From: Cyathus striatus
Lineage: Eukaryota; Basidiomycota; Agaricomycetes; Agaricales; Nidulariaceae
Reading direction: 5' to 3'
NCBI GenBank assembly: GCA_025738555.1
Contig: JAOVFP010000009.1
Span: 558,001 to 622,000 of the forward strand
Length of the DNA: 64,000 nt
Of this stretch, positions 23,801 to 35,616 are shown piece by piece. Every line of letters starts with the position of its first letter. Position 1 is the first letter of the stretch. Position numbers and translations under genes: made by a program. Below the pieces are notes generated by a model. That model was not told the origin of the DNA and made no database searches. It was given only the letters and a program-made list of their open reading frames with translations.

Positions 23801-24089
23801 CCCTAGAATGGGGGCAGAAAGTTCCCAGGTGGTGATGGCTACTCACTCGTTCTTTTTCCTCTTCTGTCGTTGGTTTCCTTCCTCTTCCTCGTCGCCCCTC
23901 CCGTCCTCGTCCCCGCCCTTCTCTCCCTCTCCCGCACACACCACCCCAGCCGACGCTGGACGATGAGATAGACCCCCTGGATTACTCCACTCCAATACCC
24001 TTATACTCGCCACAAAACTCGAATATACACCTAATAATTATCTCTTCGCCCTGTATACTATACCCCTCCTTCTAGTCCCATCTCCAGCC
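20835..24089. other. Long stretch without a recognised gene
   Basis: About 3.2 kb with normal CpG. Open frames stay short (71 codons at 21573-21788 -, 85 codons at 22668-22925 +) and match nothing I know. From about 23,640 to 24,080 the plus strand changes from purine-rich to strongly C/T-rich, as is common in promoters of expressed fungal genes, and leads into the membrane-protein gene at 24090. Confidence 0.4.
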
Positions 24090-25616
24090 ATGTCTTCTTC
24101 ACGTAGCTACGACCTCAATCCCTGGCCCGTCCAGACCCCTCCACCCACGCCCTCCTCCTCTGCCTCCCTCCCCACTGCACGTAGACACCCTCCCAAGCGC
24201 AGACGCATCCACGACGATCCCAGGACTTCTGACTTTGTCACTCCTCTCGAAGCACGTCAGATCATCGCTGACCAGAGTGAGCTTCGTAAGTTCCCCATTC
24301 CCCCCGTATCTCATCTCTTTCTTCCTTTCTTACCACCCGCCTTTCTTCCTAGAGCAAGCTTCAATAGACTGCCAGCTCCTTTCGGGGAACGATGTCATAT
24401 CCTGTTTCCCTACATCTGATACCATCGTCCCCCAACACCAATGGGCTGCCTTCATCTGTTCGTAACACCTTCTCTTTTTCACTGTCGCCCTCATTAACCT
24501 CCCAATGCCCAGGGAACTCTCGCCGTCCTGAGCTAACCCAGACCAATCTCGTGAATATTTACCTCTTTCGCGCAGACTCAAGGCAACCGGTCACGTCCTT
24601 CACTAAACAAGCGAATCCAACCAACATGGCTGGCATGATCACCGCCCAAGTCGACGATCTTTGGTTCGGCACTGATGGTGCAAACTGGAATGGCAGCAAC
24701 GTCACTTTCCCCTTTTACTGGATTATTACACGGGCGGATGTCTCGCTGGATGGCAATGCCCTGCCACAGGCTACTTTTTCTGCTGTCCGTGCGTATCAAT
24801 TCTGTCTTTCATTTGTCCACCAACCGAGTGTTAACCATCACCCTAGAAACAACATTCGCAGACTCTATAATCGCTTCCCGATCATCCGCGTCGGCAGCAG
24901 CGGCTTCATCCTCCGCTGCCATTGCCAGTCTGTCTTCCATTATCGAGGCATCAAGGACACTCACAGCTTCCTCCTCCATTGATCCCTCCGCAAGCTCGTC
25001 TGGGTCTGGCGCCGTTCAGCCCGCCGGTTCAGGCGAAGGCTTCCCTCATTGGGCCATCGCCGTCATCGTCGTCCTTGGATTCCTAGCCATATGTGCCACC
25101 GGCATCCTCATCTTCTTTATCATCCGCCGAATGCGAAGGAACAGATCAGAGGCTGGTTCCAACAGAAACTCGATGGGAAGCAGCTCGCCTATGATGGCCA
25201 ACGCTGCGCAGCAGCAGAGCCCTCTCCTTGCTGGTGCTGCGTTACCCCATCCCGCATCATCACAGGGACACAACCCCGTACCTGTTGCTGGCGGGAGCGT
25301 CATGCACGATGGGGCTTCAACCATTTCGCGGGCGGGTAGTGCTGGGGATAGTGGACCATTTAGTGGCGCTGACGCGGCGATTATGGCCGATGCATTTAGG
25401 AAGATGCTGCGGAAGCCCGAATTCCCTGAGGGTCCGCCGGAGGAGGATAGCAGCCCTGATACCGTGGGAGGTGGTAGAGGAGAAATGATCAATCGGGAGC
25501 TGGCAGAGGAGGGGCGGGATATTAGAAGCGTGTCGAGTTCGAGAAATGTCAGGCTAGAAACGCTGAGTGATAGTGGCGATACAGTGCAGGAGGACCATTA
25601 TCGGGATAGAGATTGA
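24090..25616 (+). CDS. Single-pass membrane protein with glycosylated-type ectodomain and Ser/Ala-rich stalk
   Basis: Four exons (24090-24285, 24353-24457, 24513-24788, 24847-25616) give 448 residues. The N-terminal 65 or so residues are Pro/Ser-rich and basic (ARRHPPKRRRIHDD) with no signal peptide. A compact domain follows (ASIDCQLLSGNDVISC, VPQHQWAAFIWNSRRPELTQTNLVNIYLFRAD, FPFYWIITRADV) with Asn-X-Thr sequons, then a Ser/Ala-rich stalk, one hydrophobic helix at about residues 258-282 (AIAVIVVLGFLAICATGILIFF) followed by RRMRR, and a long disordered tail. The layout resembles fungal cell-surface proteins with a mucin-like stalk. The missing signal peptide is odd and may mean that the true first exon lies elsewhere. 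Function unknown. Confidence 0.7.
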
Positions 25617-27700
25617 GTCGTACTTGATTCAACCATTCTTTTTCTTTGATATTCCTGGGTTTTCCGCATTTTTCTTCCTCTTCCATTTTGCTGCGTCTCT
25701 TTGCCTGCTCCGTTTGCTTGCTTTTGTTGTTTTCCAACATCCCCCAATCCAATGTAGCTATTCGATTATTTTATTCTCGCTCGGACTTTGCATTTTTTCA
25801 ACCTTTATTCATTCATACGCCCCTCCTCTCTCCTCCTCCTCCTCTTCTCACTTCCTTCCCCGCCTTTTCATCCGTTCACCCCCCTTGGAAAGCCCACCTA
25901 CCATGGACTTACCCACCCGCCAAGTACTCGCACCACCTCTATTCTTATCGCATTCCTGACTACTTCGTTTCTATTTTTGTTACCCTCTTGCGATTTCTAC
26001 TATTACCTCAATTGTTTGGTATGCAAACCTCCTCTACTACTTACAAGTAAATCTTAACGTGTCCTTTGCTTGTTCGCTTTCTTTCTGCAGTGGAGTATCT
26101 AGGTGCAGTTAATGACGATGAAGATAGACCGGATTTAGCGTGGGCTCTGGAACAAAATGTCCGAGACGTGGAAAAGGGAAAATGTTGTCTCCTCAGCTCA
26201 GTTCTCAGCATTCACTAGGACGGATATAGGATGTAGTGGGTGCGATTATCCAGGGTTATCTATACCACCGAGGATGACCCCGTCCCACTGTGTTCATTTC
26301 ATTCACGGATATGGATATCGTAAATTTCGTTCATCCCGCTGTCGCGTGTGTGTGTGCCTGTGACGTCGACGGATCCCAGCAAACCCCCTTTCCAACCTTT
26401 CCGCTGTAACAATTATATTTCCATTCCAGGCCATGACAAGACCGAAAAACGTCGGAGCTCCACTTTCGCTATCTTCTTCGGGCCGCGGAGGAGTCACAGC
26501 CCCTTTCTTCATGACTTCCTCGGATGCATCCTATCAGACGTGCCAATTAGATCTCGTTCGTCGGCGCTTCCTTCGCGTCACAATTCCATTTCCCCGCCGT
26601 CTGTTCCAAAACAATTGGGTTTTCATAACTTTCTAAAAAGCAATATCTCCAACTCGGGTCATCCAGTTTATGGCCCGCCATAGCGTTCCTTTCCGCTCTC
26701 GCTCCTTTATATATTCCTTACTCACCAAATTCTATTTCATTTTTCACATATTCCAAGGCCCCCAATTGCATACAACTTTGTGACAATTCAAATTCTGTAT
26801 TTATCTCACCTCTCTCCCCTTCTTGGCTGGCTAGGGGGCCTGATACCCCGTTGTGACTCTTACTTACCTACTTACCTTACTACAGGAACTTGGCATTTTT
26901 TGACAATATCAGTGTAGTTCGCCATCTATGCTTGCCGGTGCTACTGTCCCTCCTGCCCTTGGTACTTATAAACTACTGTTATCTTATCTTACATATGCCC
27001 GTTTGGGACGCTGGAATGGCCTGGTTATATATGTAGGGGGTAATAGAACCTTCAAAGGGGAAGAGATGGGCTAGAGATAGCGTGCTGTCGACCACCTACT
27101 TACTTCGTTTCTATGCTTTCAATAAAATTACATGCAACCATTTACGCAGCGTTCAGAAATGGACATGGAATCGCTGGCGAGTGCAAAGTGCAGTGACGTA
27201 TCGTCGTGGGTCACATACGCAATACGTACGTCGTAAAAACATCATATCTCAGCACCTGACACTCGTGGTTTGATTGATTGACAATGACTATTGAAACAGA
27301 ACTGTATGTAGGATAAAGTAGGTATGTATGTAGGTAGCACAATACACGAATTGCAGAGTTTGAACAAAATGGACACAATGAAATAGGGAAGTGGAATGGA
27401 AGGAGAGTGACAAGAATGAGAAAGGGAACACGGTAATTATACAATGAATGGCAATGTCACCTCCGGCCTGTAGGTGTAGGTGTGCGTATACGATTCTTCA
27501 GAGTCTATCTAAGGTCTTGGACATTCCGTTATATTTGTATGAAATATCTGGAGTACGTCTGTAGTTATGCATCCGGTAGATGTCTATCGCGTTCCATATG
27601 GTTATGTCTCCATTGAGAACTCTAGCAGACATCAGTAAGTCTGGTGGCGGCGTAATGTGGCCACAGTAGCAAGAAAATAAAGAATGTACAGGTATATCGG
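25617..27700. other. 3' flanking regions, no gene recognised
   Basis: Starts with a T/C-rich 3' flank of the membrane-protein gene. An intron-like segment (GTAAAT at 26048 to CTGCAG at about 26090) may belong to an untranslated region. A short GT repeat lies near 26348. No coding motifs were found on either strand. Confidence 0.4.
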
Positions 27701-29011
27701 TCAGGTATCATCACGAGTCGGTGCATTCAGGTGTCTCATAAGCATCTCATACCTAACACGAGCCACATAATTGTTAAGTCAACCACAAAAGAAGCGAAAT
27801 ATCGCAAACTCACGTTAACATGGTGACCGCACTGTTGGGTACCGTCCGAAGAAGGTTGACGGAGAGACCCTTATATAAAGCAGACCATCCTTCCTTCCTA
27901 ATAAGCTTTCTCGTGGTATAGATTACCCCGCCTCTTGGATGCTGTTTGATCATGCCATCTGAAGAGAGATCGTCTGCGAGTGGTCTACGAAGGGTTTGCA
28001 ACCGTGTACGGATAACTTCATGTGGATACGTTGCGACGGAAGCTACCATCTTCGATACTGCAGTGCACAAAAGAATCTCTTTGCTAGTGATAGGATCATC
28101 CGAGTCACCATCTGAAGGGTAATGTTTAGATTGTGATAGAAATCCTGGGCGAGGTAAGGGTAAGATTACTTACGCGACCAAACTTTGAGTTCCTCGTATA
28201 GTGGGAACTGCACTGCGACATGCAGGATACCCAAAAGACTTGGGAGTAGACCCCTATAGAAAGCCTTAATTCCCTCCGTGCGGTATATCGTTAGCGCAGC
28301 ATCCAGAGTATGTCGGTATCTAACTTCGTCTCGACTTTGTGTCTGAAAATAGAATATGTCCGATTCCATTAGGGCTAACAAAAGGCGTGCGCATGACGTA
28401 CCATGAAGCGTGTTTTGATCACCCAGAGGGGTTGGTGCATATTGTGCTTGTTGCACCTGCAGTCATAGCGGAAAGAATATGAAGCGACCAAGGATGCTCC
28501 CTCATAACGGGCTGGTATCCTTTTGCTTGCGGGGCAGGGTAAATACGCTTGGGGCTCACAGTGACTCCTGTCGGGGTTCTCCGAAGGCAGATTTGATACC
28601 ATCGTAGACTGCAAAGTAGATAGCCCAAGTTGGGAGATAACCCAAGATCGTAGGCCCAAGACCACGGTATAGACCACGAAATCCATCGTTCGTGAGGATG
28701 GATGTTACGGTGCCTATTAATGTGAAGTTGAAAAGAAGAGAAGGTGATGAGGAAAAAATAAAAAGCACGCAGGGCATGTGGCTGCTCACCATACATTCCC
28801 TGGTATCCCCGCTGTCCCTGTACAGTTCTCTGCGCCTGCAGCTTGGTCTTGACAACATCTAGTGGGCACGTTACAACGCTAGCAACGAGTCCACCTCCGG
28901 CACCAGCTATAATAACAAAGAATAAGTACATGAGGAGTTTGTGGTCGTCCGAGCATATATGAGCTTACAAATTACACTGTTAGCAGTCCATTTTTTGGGG
29001 CTTGCTCCCAT
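27701..29011 (-). CDS. Mitochondrial carrier, NAD+/pyrimidine nucleotide type, with two apparent frameshifts
   Basis: Member of the SLC25 family: three tandem repeats of two helices in the inner mitochondrial membrane. Repeat signatures are CPLDVVKTKLQAQ, NP-LWVIKTRFM and YPHEVIRTRLQ. GFRGLYRGLGPTILGYLPTWAIYFAVYD and YPHEVIRTR resemble yeast Yia6/Yea6 NAD+ carriers and relatives more than other subfamilies. The proposed start at 29011 gives MGASPKKWTANSVISGAGGG. The C-terminal exon ends EMLMRHLNAPTRDDT at 27701. The frame is lost twice in continuous sequence: at a GGGG run (28573-28576, plus strand) after YDGIKSAFGE, and at a second GGGG run (28428-28431) inside the second signature. Each could be explained by one missing base, so this may be assembly error or a pseudogene. 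A predicted intron (GTGAGC to CTGCAG) could bypass both but would delete the conserved third helix. Confidence 0.8.
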
Positions 29012-29878
29012 ATCTCTGCCCCGCCACTGAGCGGGGTGGTGGGAGAAGGCGGTCTTGCCGTTATCACTAGAGCTTTCGTTGGAAGCCGTGAGGATGTGGT
29101 GGAAGGCGAGAAAGGGGTAAGTACGTCTTGTACAATGCGGTCTGTAAATCCTTCGACCCTTCCGGTTTTTGCCGGACCGAAGCTTGACTTATCTATTACG
29201 CCAATAAAGATGGTACTTGAAAGTCTTATTCAGCTTCCAAGCTTTCCAATTATCATGGACGTTAAAGCTCAAAACGCGTAAACATGAACGAGGAGAGTAA
29301 GTAAGTACTCGCAAATGGGAGCGGACATCCGGCAGTGGGCAACCGTCACTTTTAGCATACATAGCATACATATCGGATGTTCCAAGGATGCTCACAGTGA
29401 AATTCCATCTAAATTCAGTAAATCACAATCGTCACTGACCTCAACCTTCCATTTTGGCACGCCTCGCACGAAATATTACATGTACACTGTACATCTAACA
29501 CCGTCACTAGGTACTTATAAATTATGATAGTCTAGTTATAGTCACTGTTAATAGTTATATTGCCTATCTTCTCTAGTACTTTATTTTATTGACTTCCAAT
29601 ACATATCTAACCGTATACCTTTGTTCACAATGCACATCTCTGATTGCTCTTTGCCCTTCGTGTTAGTCATGAATATCTAGATATCTGCCTAGCCACCGCA
29701 GGCCAGGCGACAAGTACTTATGTCGACACTCTGGCTTTAAAACTTGTACACCACTGACCAGTGTAATTGTGGCTGGAAAGTTCGGTGACTGGACTCTGTC
29801 TAATCTTGTAAAACGATGCGTTGTCGACACGGCCACAGTTGTCACGGATGTTACTTAGCGTCACTACATCTAAGCTTT

Positions 29879-29917
29879 CACGTGACTCAGCCACGTCTAC
29901 TTTCCAGTTCCACGTCA
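29879..29917 (+). promoter_or_regulatory. Cluster of ACGT-core sites upstream of BiP (candidate unfolded-protein-response element)
   Basis: Within 39 bp there are three ACGT cores: CACGTG (29879-29884), GCCACGTC (29890-29897) and CCACGTCA (29910-29917). The last is the reverse complement of TGACGTGG, the site bound by bZIP factors of the Hac1/XBP1 class. A TATA-like CATAAATATTTT follows at about 29929 and the BiP ATG is at 30001. BiP genes are classic unfolded-protein-response targets, so position and motif agree, but function is inferred. Confidence 0.45.
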
Positions 29918-30000
29918 CTTACAATAGCCATAAATATTTTCTCAGAGTCCGACATTTCTCTTCTACTTCCCCATCTCTCTCTCTACCTCTAGCCAACACC

Positions 30001-32384
30001 ATGGCTCGTCGTCCGACGCGCTCCCAATCAAGGCATCTCCTATCCTCATTTTCCCTCCTATTCTTCGCTCTCCTCGCTATTATATGTCTCTGCCCACCCG
30101 TGGCCGCTGAAGAAACTCATCCGGAATATGGCACTGTCATTGGTATTGGTATGTTACCTTTGTCTAGCCTATCCACAGCTTGGCTGACATTATTTTCGTA
30201 GATCTTGGAACCACGTATGTAGTCTCTTTATTTCTCTTGTGCTTCTGGGACTTATCATGCGCTGGCGTTTAGTTATTCATGCGTTGGGTGAGTGTCGCTT
30301 CCACAAACCTAGTGGCATGCACTAATCTTTTCTTCAGTGTTCAACGTGGTGGACGTGTAGAAATTATCGCAAACGACCAAGGCCATCGTATAACCCCATC
30401 ATGGGTTAGCTTCACTGACGACGAGCGACTGTAATTAAATTCCTTACTTCCTTTACATTCAGTCTTTTAACCTTTTTATTTCAGTGTTGGCGACAGTGCC
30501 AAAAATGCCTTCCATTCTAATCCCGCGAACACCGTTTTCGATGCCAAGCGTCTTATTGGTCGCAAGATGGATGATCCCGATATTAAGCGCGACATGAAGC
30601 ACTGGCCTTTCCAGATCGTCGAGAAGAACGGAAAGCCCCACGTATCTGTTCAGCACAAGGGTGAACAACGTGAATTCGTACGTATAGTTTATACTTGACC
30701 TCGCCTTGTTTTTGACCGTTATTTATTAGAGTCCTGAGGAAATTAGTGCGATGATTTTAACCAAGATGAAGGAGACCGCTGAGGCATACCTTGGACACAA
30801 GGTTACTCATGCCGTCGTAACGGTTCCTGCCTACTTCAACGACGCTCAGCGTCAGGCTACCAAGGATGCCGGTACCATCGCCGGTCTTCAGGTTCTTCGA
30901 ATCATCAATGAGCCAACCGCCGCAGCTATTGCATATGGTCTGAACAAGAAGGGGGGAGAGTCTCAAATTATTGTTTACGATCTCGGTGGTGGTACCTTCG
31001 ATGTTTCTCTTCTATCCATTGATGATGGCGTCTTCGAGGTCCTTGCTACTGCTGGTGACACTCATCTTGGCGGTGAAGATTTCGATAACCGTGTCATGGA
31101 TTACCTCATCAAGGTTTACAAAAAGAAGACCGGTACTGATGTCTCCAAGAATCTCAGGGCTCTTGGAAAGCTGAAGCGCGAAGTCGAGAAGGCCAAAAGA
31201 ACACTTTCTAGTCAGCAATCTACTCGAATTGAAATTGAGTCCTTCGAGGACGGGAACGACTTCTCCGAAACTCTTACTCGTGCCAAGTTCGAGGAGTTGA
31301 ACATGGATCTCTTCCGCAAGACGATGAAGCCTGTCGAGCAGGTCCTGAAGGACGCGAATGTGAAGAAGGAGGATATTGACGAGGTCGTCCTTGTCGGTGG
31401 TTCCACTCGTATTCCGAAGGTTCAACAGCTCCTTAAGGAGTACTTTGGTGGCAAGGAACCTTCTAAGGGAATTAACCCTGACGAAGCTGTTGCATATGGT
31501 GCCGCTGTCCAAGGAGGTATCTTATCTGGTGCAGAGGGCACCGCTGACGTCGTTCTGGTTGATGTTTGCCCTCTCACTCTCGGTATTGAAACAACTGGTG
31601 GAGTCTTCACCAAGCTCATTGCTCGTAACACTGTTATTCCAACCCGCAAGGGCCAGATGTATGTCATAGTCTGCTACAATCCTTGGTTTCTTTTTCTGAT
31701 TGATCCTTTAGCTTCTCCACTGCTGCCGATAACCAGCCCACTGTTCTTATCCAGGTCTTTGAGGGTGAACGCTCTCTTACGAAAGATAACAACCTTCTCG
31801 GAAAGTTCGAGCTTACTGGCATTCCACCTGCTCCACGAGGCGTTCCGCAAATTGAAGTCACCTTTGAGATTGACGCCAATGGTATCATGAAGGTCTCCGC
31901 TGCCGACAAGGGAACGTGAGTTGGTCTTTCATAAATGGTTTTCGCATTGTTAATTGTTCGCAGTGGCAAGTCCGAAACCATTACCATCAAGAACGAGAAA
32001 GGCCGTCTTTCTCAGGAGGAAATTGACCGCATGGTCGAAGAGGCTGAGAAGTTCGCTGCTGAGGATGAGGCTCAGCGCAAACGTATCGAAGCACTCAACT
32101 CCCTCTCATCTTTCGTCTATGGACTTCGTACTCAGGTCACCGATTCCGAGGGTCTCGGCGGCAAGCTAGAGGATGATGACAAGAAGACCATTCTTAACGC
32201 TGTTAAGGAAGCCACCGAGTGGATTGATGAGAACGGCTCTTCCGCAAGTGTTGAGGACCTTGAGGAGAAGCTTGCAGAGGTACAAGGTGTCGTGAACCCT
32301 ATTACCACCAAGTTATATGGCGGCCCACCAGGAGGTGCTGATGATGACGATGACGAAGTAATGAGGGACCATGACGAGCTCTAA
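30001..32384 (+). CDS. KAR2: ER luminal Hsp70 chaperone BiP/Kar2
   Basis: ATP-dependent chaperone for protein import, folding and quality control in the endoplasmic reticulum. Eight exons (30001-30148, 30202-30214, 30273-30287, 30338-30430, 30485-30677, 30730-31658, 31712-31915, 31964-32384) give an open 671-residue protein. A signal sequence (hydrophobic stretch [20 protein letters not shown]) precedes the ATPase domain: GTVIGIDLGTTYSCVGV is assembled over four exons, then [35 protein letters not shown] and [16 protein letters not shown]. The linker and substrate domain follow ([49 protein letters not shown]). The protein ends in HDEL, the ER-retrieval signal. Two micro-exons of 13 and 15 nt carry the nucleotide-binding DLGTTYSCVG core. 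All splice sites are GT-AG. Confidence 0.97.
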
Positions 32385-32964
32385 TTATTATTTTCTGGTA
32401 CCTAGATACAACAAAAGCTGTCATAGTATTTACATAATTGACTTGTTTCATTGGATTTTACAGCCGTCTACGGTTTGCTCGTGAATGCGAAGCCAGAGCC
32501 CAGGTATGATTAAAAGCTACTACAGACTCTAAACCAGTCGCTCCGCGCGTAAGGTAGGGGACACTCGGATCCAGCACCCTCATGTAATACAAAATCTACC
32601 TTTACTATTCACGAAATTCCTTCCTCAACACTTGTTTTTGAGCATATCTGAGCTGAACAAGTTGTAGTACATGTATATATGAACAGAATGTTCAATTTTA
32701 TATTTCCAAATTTTGTATATCCACCTAGTTATTTACAATGTAAGAATTTTTACAAAAGTACTCTATAATGCCTGGAAATGATGTTTCTGTTGGTTAGACA
32801 AAAATTGAATTTCTTTCCTTCAACATTTTGCATCTTATATAATCATACCACGTGATCTAAGCGATCAGCTAATATACACACGTGACTAATAAGATTGATG
32901 AGATATTGTTGTGCACTGCCTGATAGACTGGTCAAACTCATTAAGGTTTTGGTGTAGCATTCCT
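32385..32964. other. 3' flank of BiP and boundary of the CpG-poor region
   Basis: AT-rich, no gene. CpG still occurs to about 32,880 (CACGTG near 32851 and 32880) and then becomes very rare. This is the junction between host genes and the repeat block. Confidence 0.6.
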
Positions 32965-32966
32965 TA

Positions 32967-33648
32967 CAGTGTTGGTCTGCTCCTTGAGACAGTATCACTC
33001 CTTGAGACACTTCATCCTCCTGCCTGCCTCAGTACTTCAATCATCACCATATTTTACATATGCATTGTAGTATGCATAAACTCCTCTAAAATTAAATCTG
33101 AAATATTTCTGTGGAAGGGTTGTTGAGATATTGAGCAAATGATGCAGAATGAGAGGCTATGACTAACTTGAGACAATTGTTGCAGCCAATAAGTTTGTTA
33201 CCACATTGAGGTTTTATGTCCAAATAAATGTTGGCATAATGACACCCAATGGAGAAATATGTGTAGTAAATTTCATCCTCATTGAACAGCACATTGTGGC
33301 ATAAAAAATCCAACAACAAAATGTGCACAAGAATGTGTGTCTGCATGACAGGCCTTCCATCATATTTTGTTGATCCCTGTCATGCTGTCTCTGCCAAATC
33401 GCCTCTGACAAGGGTGGGTCACACCTGTGACTGAACTGTCTCAAGGAGTGATTTTGCCTGAAAACCTATCCCCTCCTTTAATCTCTATCACATTTACATA
33501 ATTACTTATAAAACCACCACAAAACTTGGTATAATTACTCCCAATATACCCTGTATTATGAAAATGTACTTAGATTTAACAGAAACACTTTAGGTGAAGC
33601 TATACATGCCAATCTCAATTAAGTGTCTCAAGGAGCAGACCAACACTG
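32967..33648. mobile_element. Tc1/mariner-like MITE with TA target duplication
   Basis: Perfect terminal inverted repeats of 25 bp begin CAGTGTTGGTCTGCTCC (left) and mirror it at the right end (to 33648), flanked by TA on both sides. A subterminal copy of the CTCCTTGAGACA motif is repeated at both ends. No intact transposase; only short open frames inside. The size of about 680 bp fits a non-autonomous element. It is the first recognisable transposon after BiP. Confidence 0.7.
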
Positions 33649-33650
33649 TA

Positions 33651-34254
33651 CCCTTTGCCTTCCCCAAATGCTCCTCCCTCCCTCATGTACAATATATCCT
33701 ATTATTCTTCAATATACATACAGTATTAGTTCCTGTATATATTTCAGGGAAAATATTAGGTGTAATAGTGGAAAAAGGAGCAGTGCATGAGCTCTGAATT
33801 GAAACCAGTACAATACTGCTATAGTAAGCTGTTACATTATTGCCCCACATATTTTACAACATTTCATGATATTTCAACATTTTAACCTCACATAGATCTT
33901 TCTTATGAGTCTTTAGATGTTTTTGATATCCCAGTCAGGTCCCACAGAGGGGGCAGAGGTGGGGCAGTGTAAGGAACAATATACTAAAATGTCAACAAGT
34001 TTGACTGAACTGTCTATTGATGAGATACTCCATGCCAGTCATGTGATGCCAGCATGATCTCATTTTAGATGGTTCAGCTTCTGGACTAACTGCCTGATAT
34101 TGGCATAAAATAAGTTGAAAACAGTTGAAATTCACTACATAACCTATAAGCTGGCAATCCAAAAGCACTCAGAACTGTTTGAATAGTATGAAGCATGGTG
34201 TTACACCAAACAAATTGAACAACAACATTGCTGAAGAGTGTGGACAGCAGCAGG
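33651..34254. other. CpG-poor spacer, nothing recognised
   Basis: No coding frame, no clear repeat boundary. Base composition is like the rest of the transposon block. Confidence 0.4.
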
Positions 34255-34259
34255 CAACT

Positions 34260-34943
34260 TGTCATGACTGTGCTCCTAGCCTGACTTGGCAGCAGAGTAC
34301 AAGGGGGTGACTACAGAGAAGCAAGAGGTGACTACAGAGAAGTAAGGGGTGAGTAAGAGACAAGAATAAAGAAGGTGACTCAGGGGGTAGGACTTTGGCT
34401 TCAGCTTATGTGCTGCACCCCTGGGATTCCTGGTCCTGGATTTCAGAATAAGGGCAAGCCCTTCAGAGAAGACAAGAGATGAGAAGTACAAGAGATGGAA
34501 CTCAAGTCAGATGAAAGGGTGAGGATGTAGTTCAATACAAAACTGAAGACTAAGTACAAATTGAGTGCTACTTAAATACCAGAGACTTGGAGTAAGTAAA
34601 GGCCACTGGCCAAGGCCAGCAGAGAAGTACAGTCAGGGTAGGCATACATAGAATGAAGACTATAACTAATTAAACATAATAAAACATGCAGAGAAGTGAG
34701 TGCATATGGTGGTGTAAAGCGAAACTGATAGTGGCACACTTAAGAATAATAAGTGACTCACTATGAGATGTATACTACATTACTGAGGGGATAGCTCAGT
34801 AGAATGGAAGAAAGGAAACAGAAGTAATCTATGTACAGTAAGCAATAGGTAATAATGGAAATGTAATCAAAGTCTGGAGTAAACAAAGGGAAACATGGAG
34901 TAAGGGCATAGGAGCCCAGAGGTAGGTGATATGGGATATGACA
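34260..34943 (-). mobile_element. Solo LTR, family C
   Basis: Reverse-oriented relative of the LTR at 38137-38603. It starts TGTCATGAC and ends ATATGACA in plus coordinates, flanked by the 5-bp duplication CAACT on both sides (34255-34259, 34944-34948). It is longer than the other copy (684 versus 467 bp), so it has extra internal sequence. Lack of internal genes marks it as a solo LTR. Confidence 0.75.
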
Positions 34944-34948
34944 CAACT

Positions 34949-35616
34949 GTTGAAGAGGTGACAGATGAAGATGATGATGAGTACATGCCTGAACTTGGTA
35001 AGAGAACAGTAGCAGATCAAATGAATCACTTACTAACATGAACATATTAGCTGAATATGAATATGAGACATCTGAGTCTGACTTTGAAGAAGATGGCAAT
35101 TCTGACCCTAATGAGGAAAGGGAGCTACAGACAGAAGCAGACATGCTTTGATTTTCAGTGTTGCTTTATGAGGCACAGCATATGGCTCTGAAAGCACAGC
35201 AAGAGTTGGCAGAGCTCAAGCCCAAGAGAAAGGGACACTACACTGGCAATGTGAAGAGGAAAAAACAAAACAGAGCTGCAAAATGGCACAAAATCCAACA
35301 GAGTGGAAAGCAGCCATTTATTTCTCAGTTTTTAAAAAGCCAATGGCAGAGAATGATATGATGAATTCCAATGTTTGCATTGGTAGAGATGAGAGAAGTG
35401 GATCAGAGGATACTAGAGAAACAAGTGGTATGAGTGTTGTGGATGAAAGTGACAATGATGGAAGTGGTTCAGAGGGTGTAACTGATCACAATCACTCTGG
35501 CATTGTTGTGCAGGCTCAAATTGATATTGAGGAGAGTGTTGAGTGTGTGTTTTCTGCAGTGCATCACAATGAATTAGTGAGTATCTCAAAAGTGAAATAT
35601 ATTGTACTAATTTAAC
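34949..35616 (+). pseudogene. Decayed open frame, acidic then Lys/Arg-rich, unknown
   Basis: Translation shows an acidic stretch (DEDDDEYMPEL, EYETSESDFEEDGNSDPNEE), then TEADML-stop-FSVLLYEAQHMALKAQQELAEL, a basic block (KPKRKGHYTGNVKRKKQNRAAKWHK) and GKQPFISQFLK, then another Ser/Asp/Glu-rich frame (35343-35615). The in-frame TGA at 35149-35151 would be CGA before CpG decay. The composition is like N-terminal parts of transposon-associated proteins in agaricomycetes, but I cannot name it. Confidence 0.4.

Noticed and set aside
23511..23939. 142-codon minus-strand frame starting with Arg/Gly repeats
   Set aside because: Product of a purine/pyrimidine-biased promoter tract. No conserved domain and no splice structure.
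28419..28552. An intron (GTGAGC to CTGCAG) in the carrier gene
   Set aside because: It would rejoin the frame but would remove the conserved helix before the second carrier signature; frameshifts are the simpler reading.
31012..31512. 166-codon open frame antisense to the BiP gene
   Set aside because: It lies wholly within conserved BiP coding sequence and follows from its codon bias. No known family.
33092..33444. Possible transposase frames inside the first mariner-like element
   Set aside because: Two short minus-strand frames with no DDE/DDD signature and no length for a transposase.
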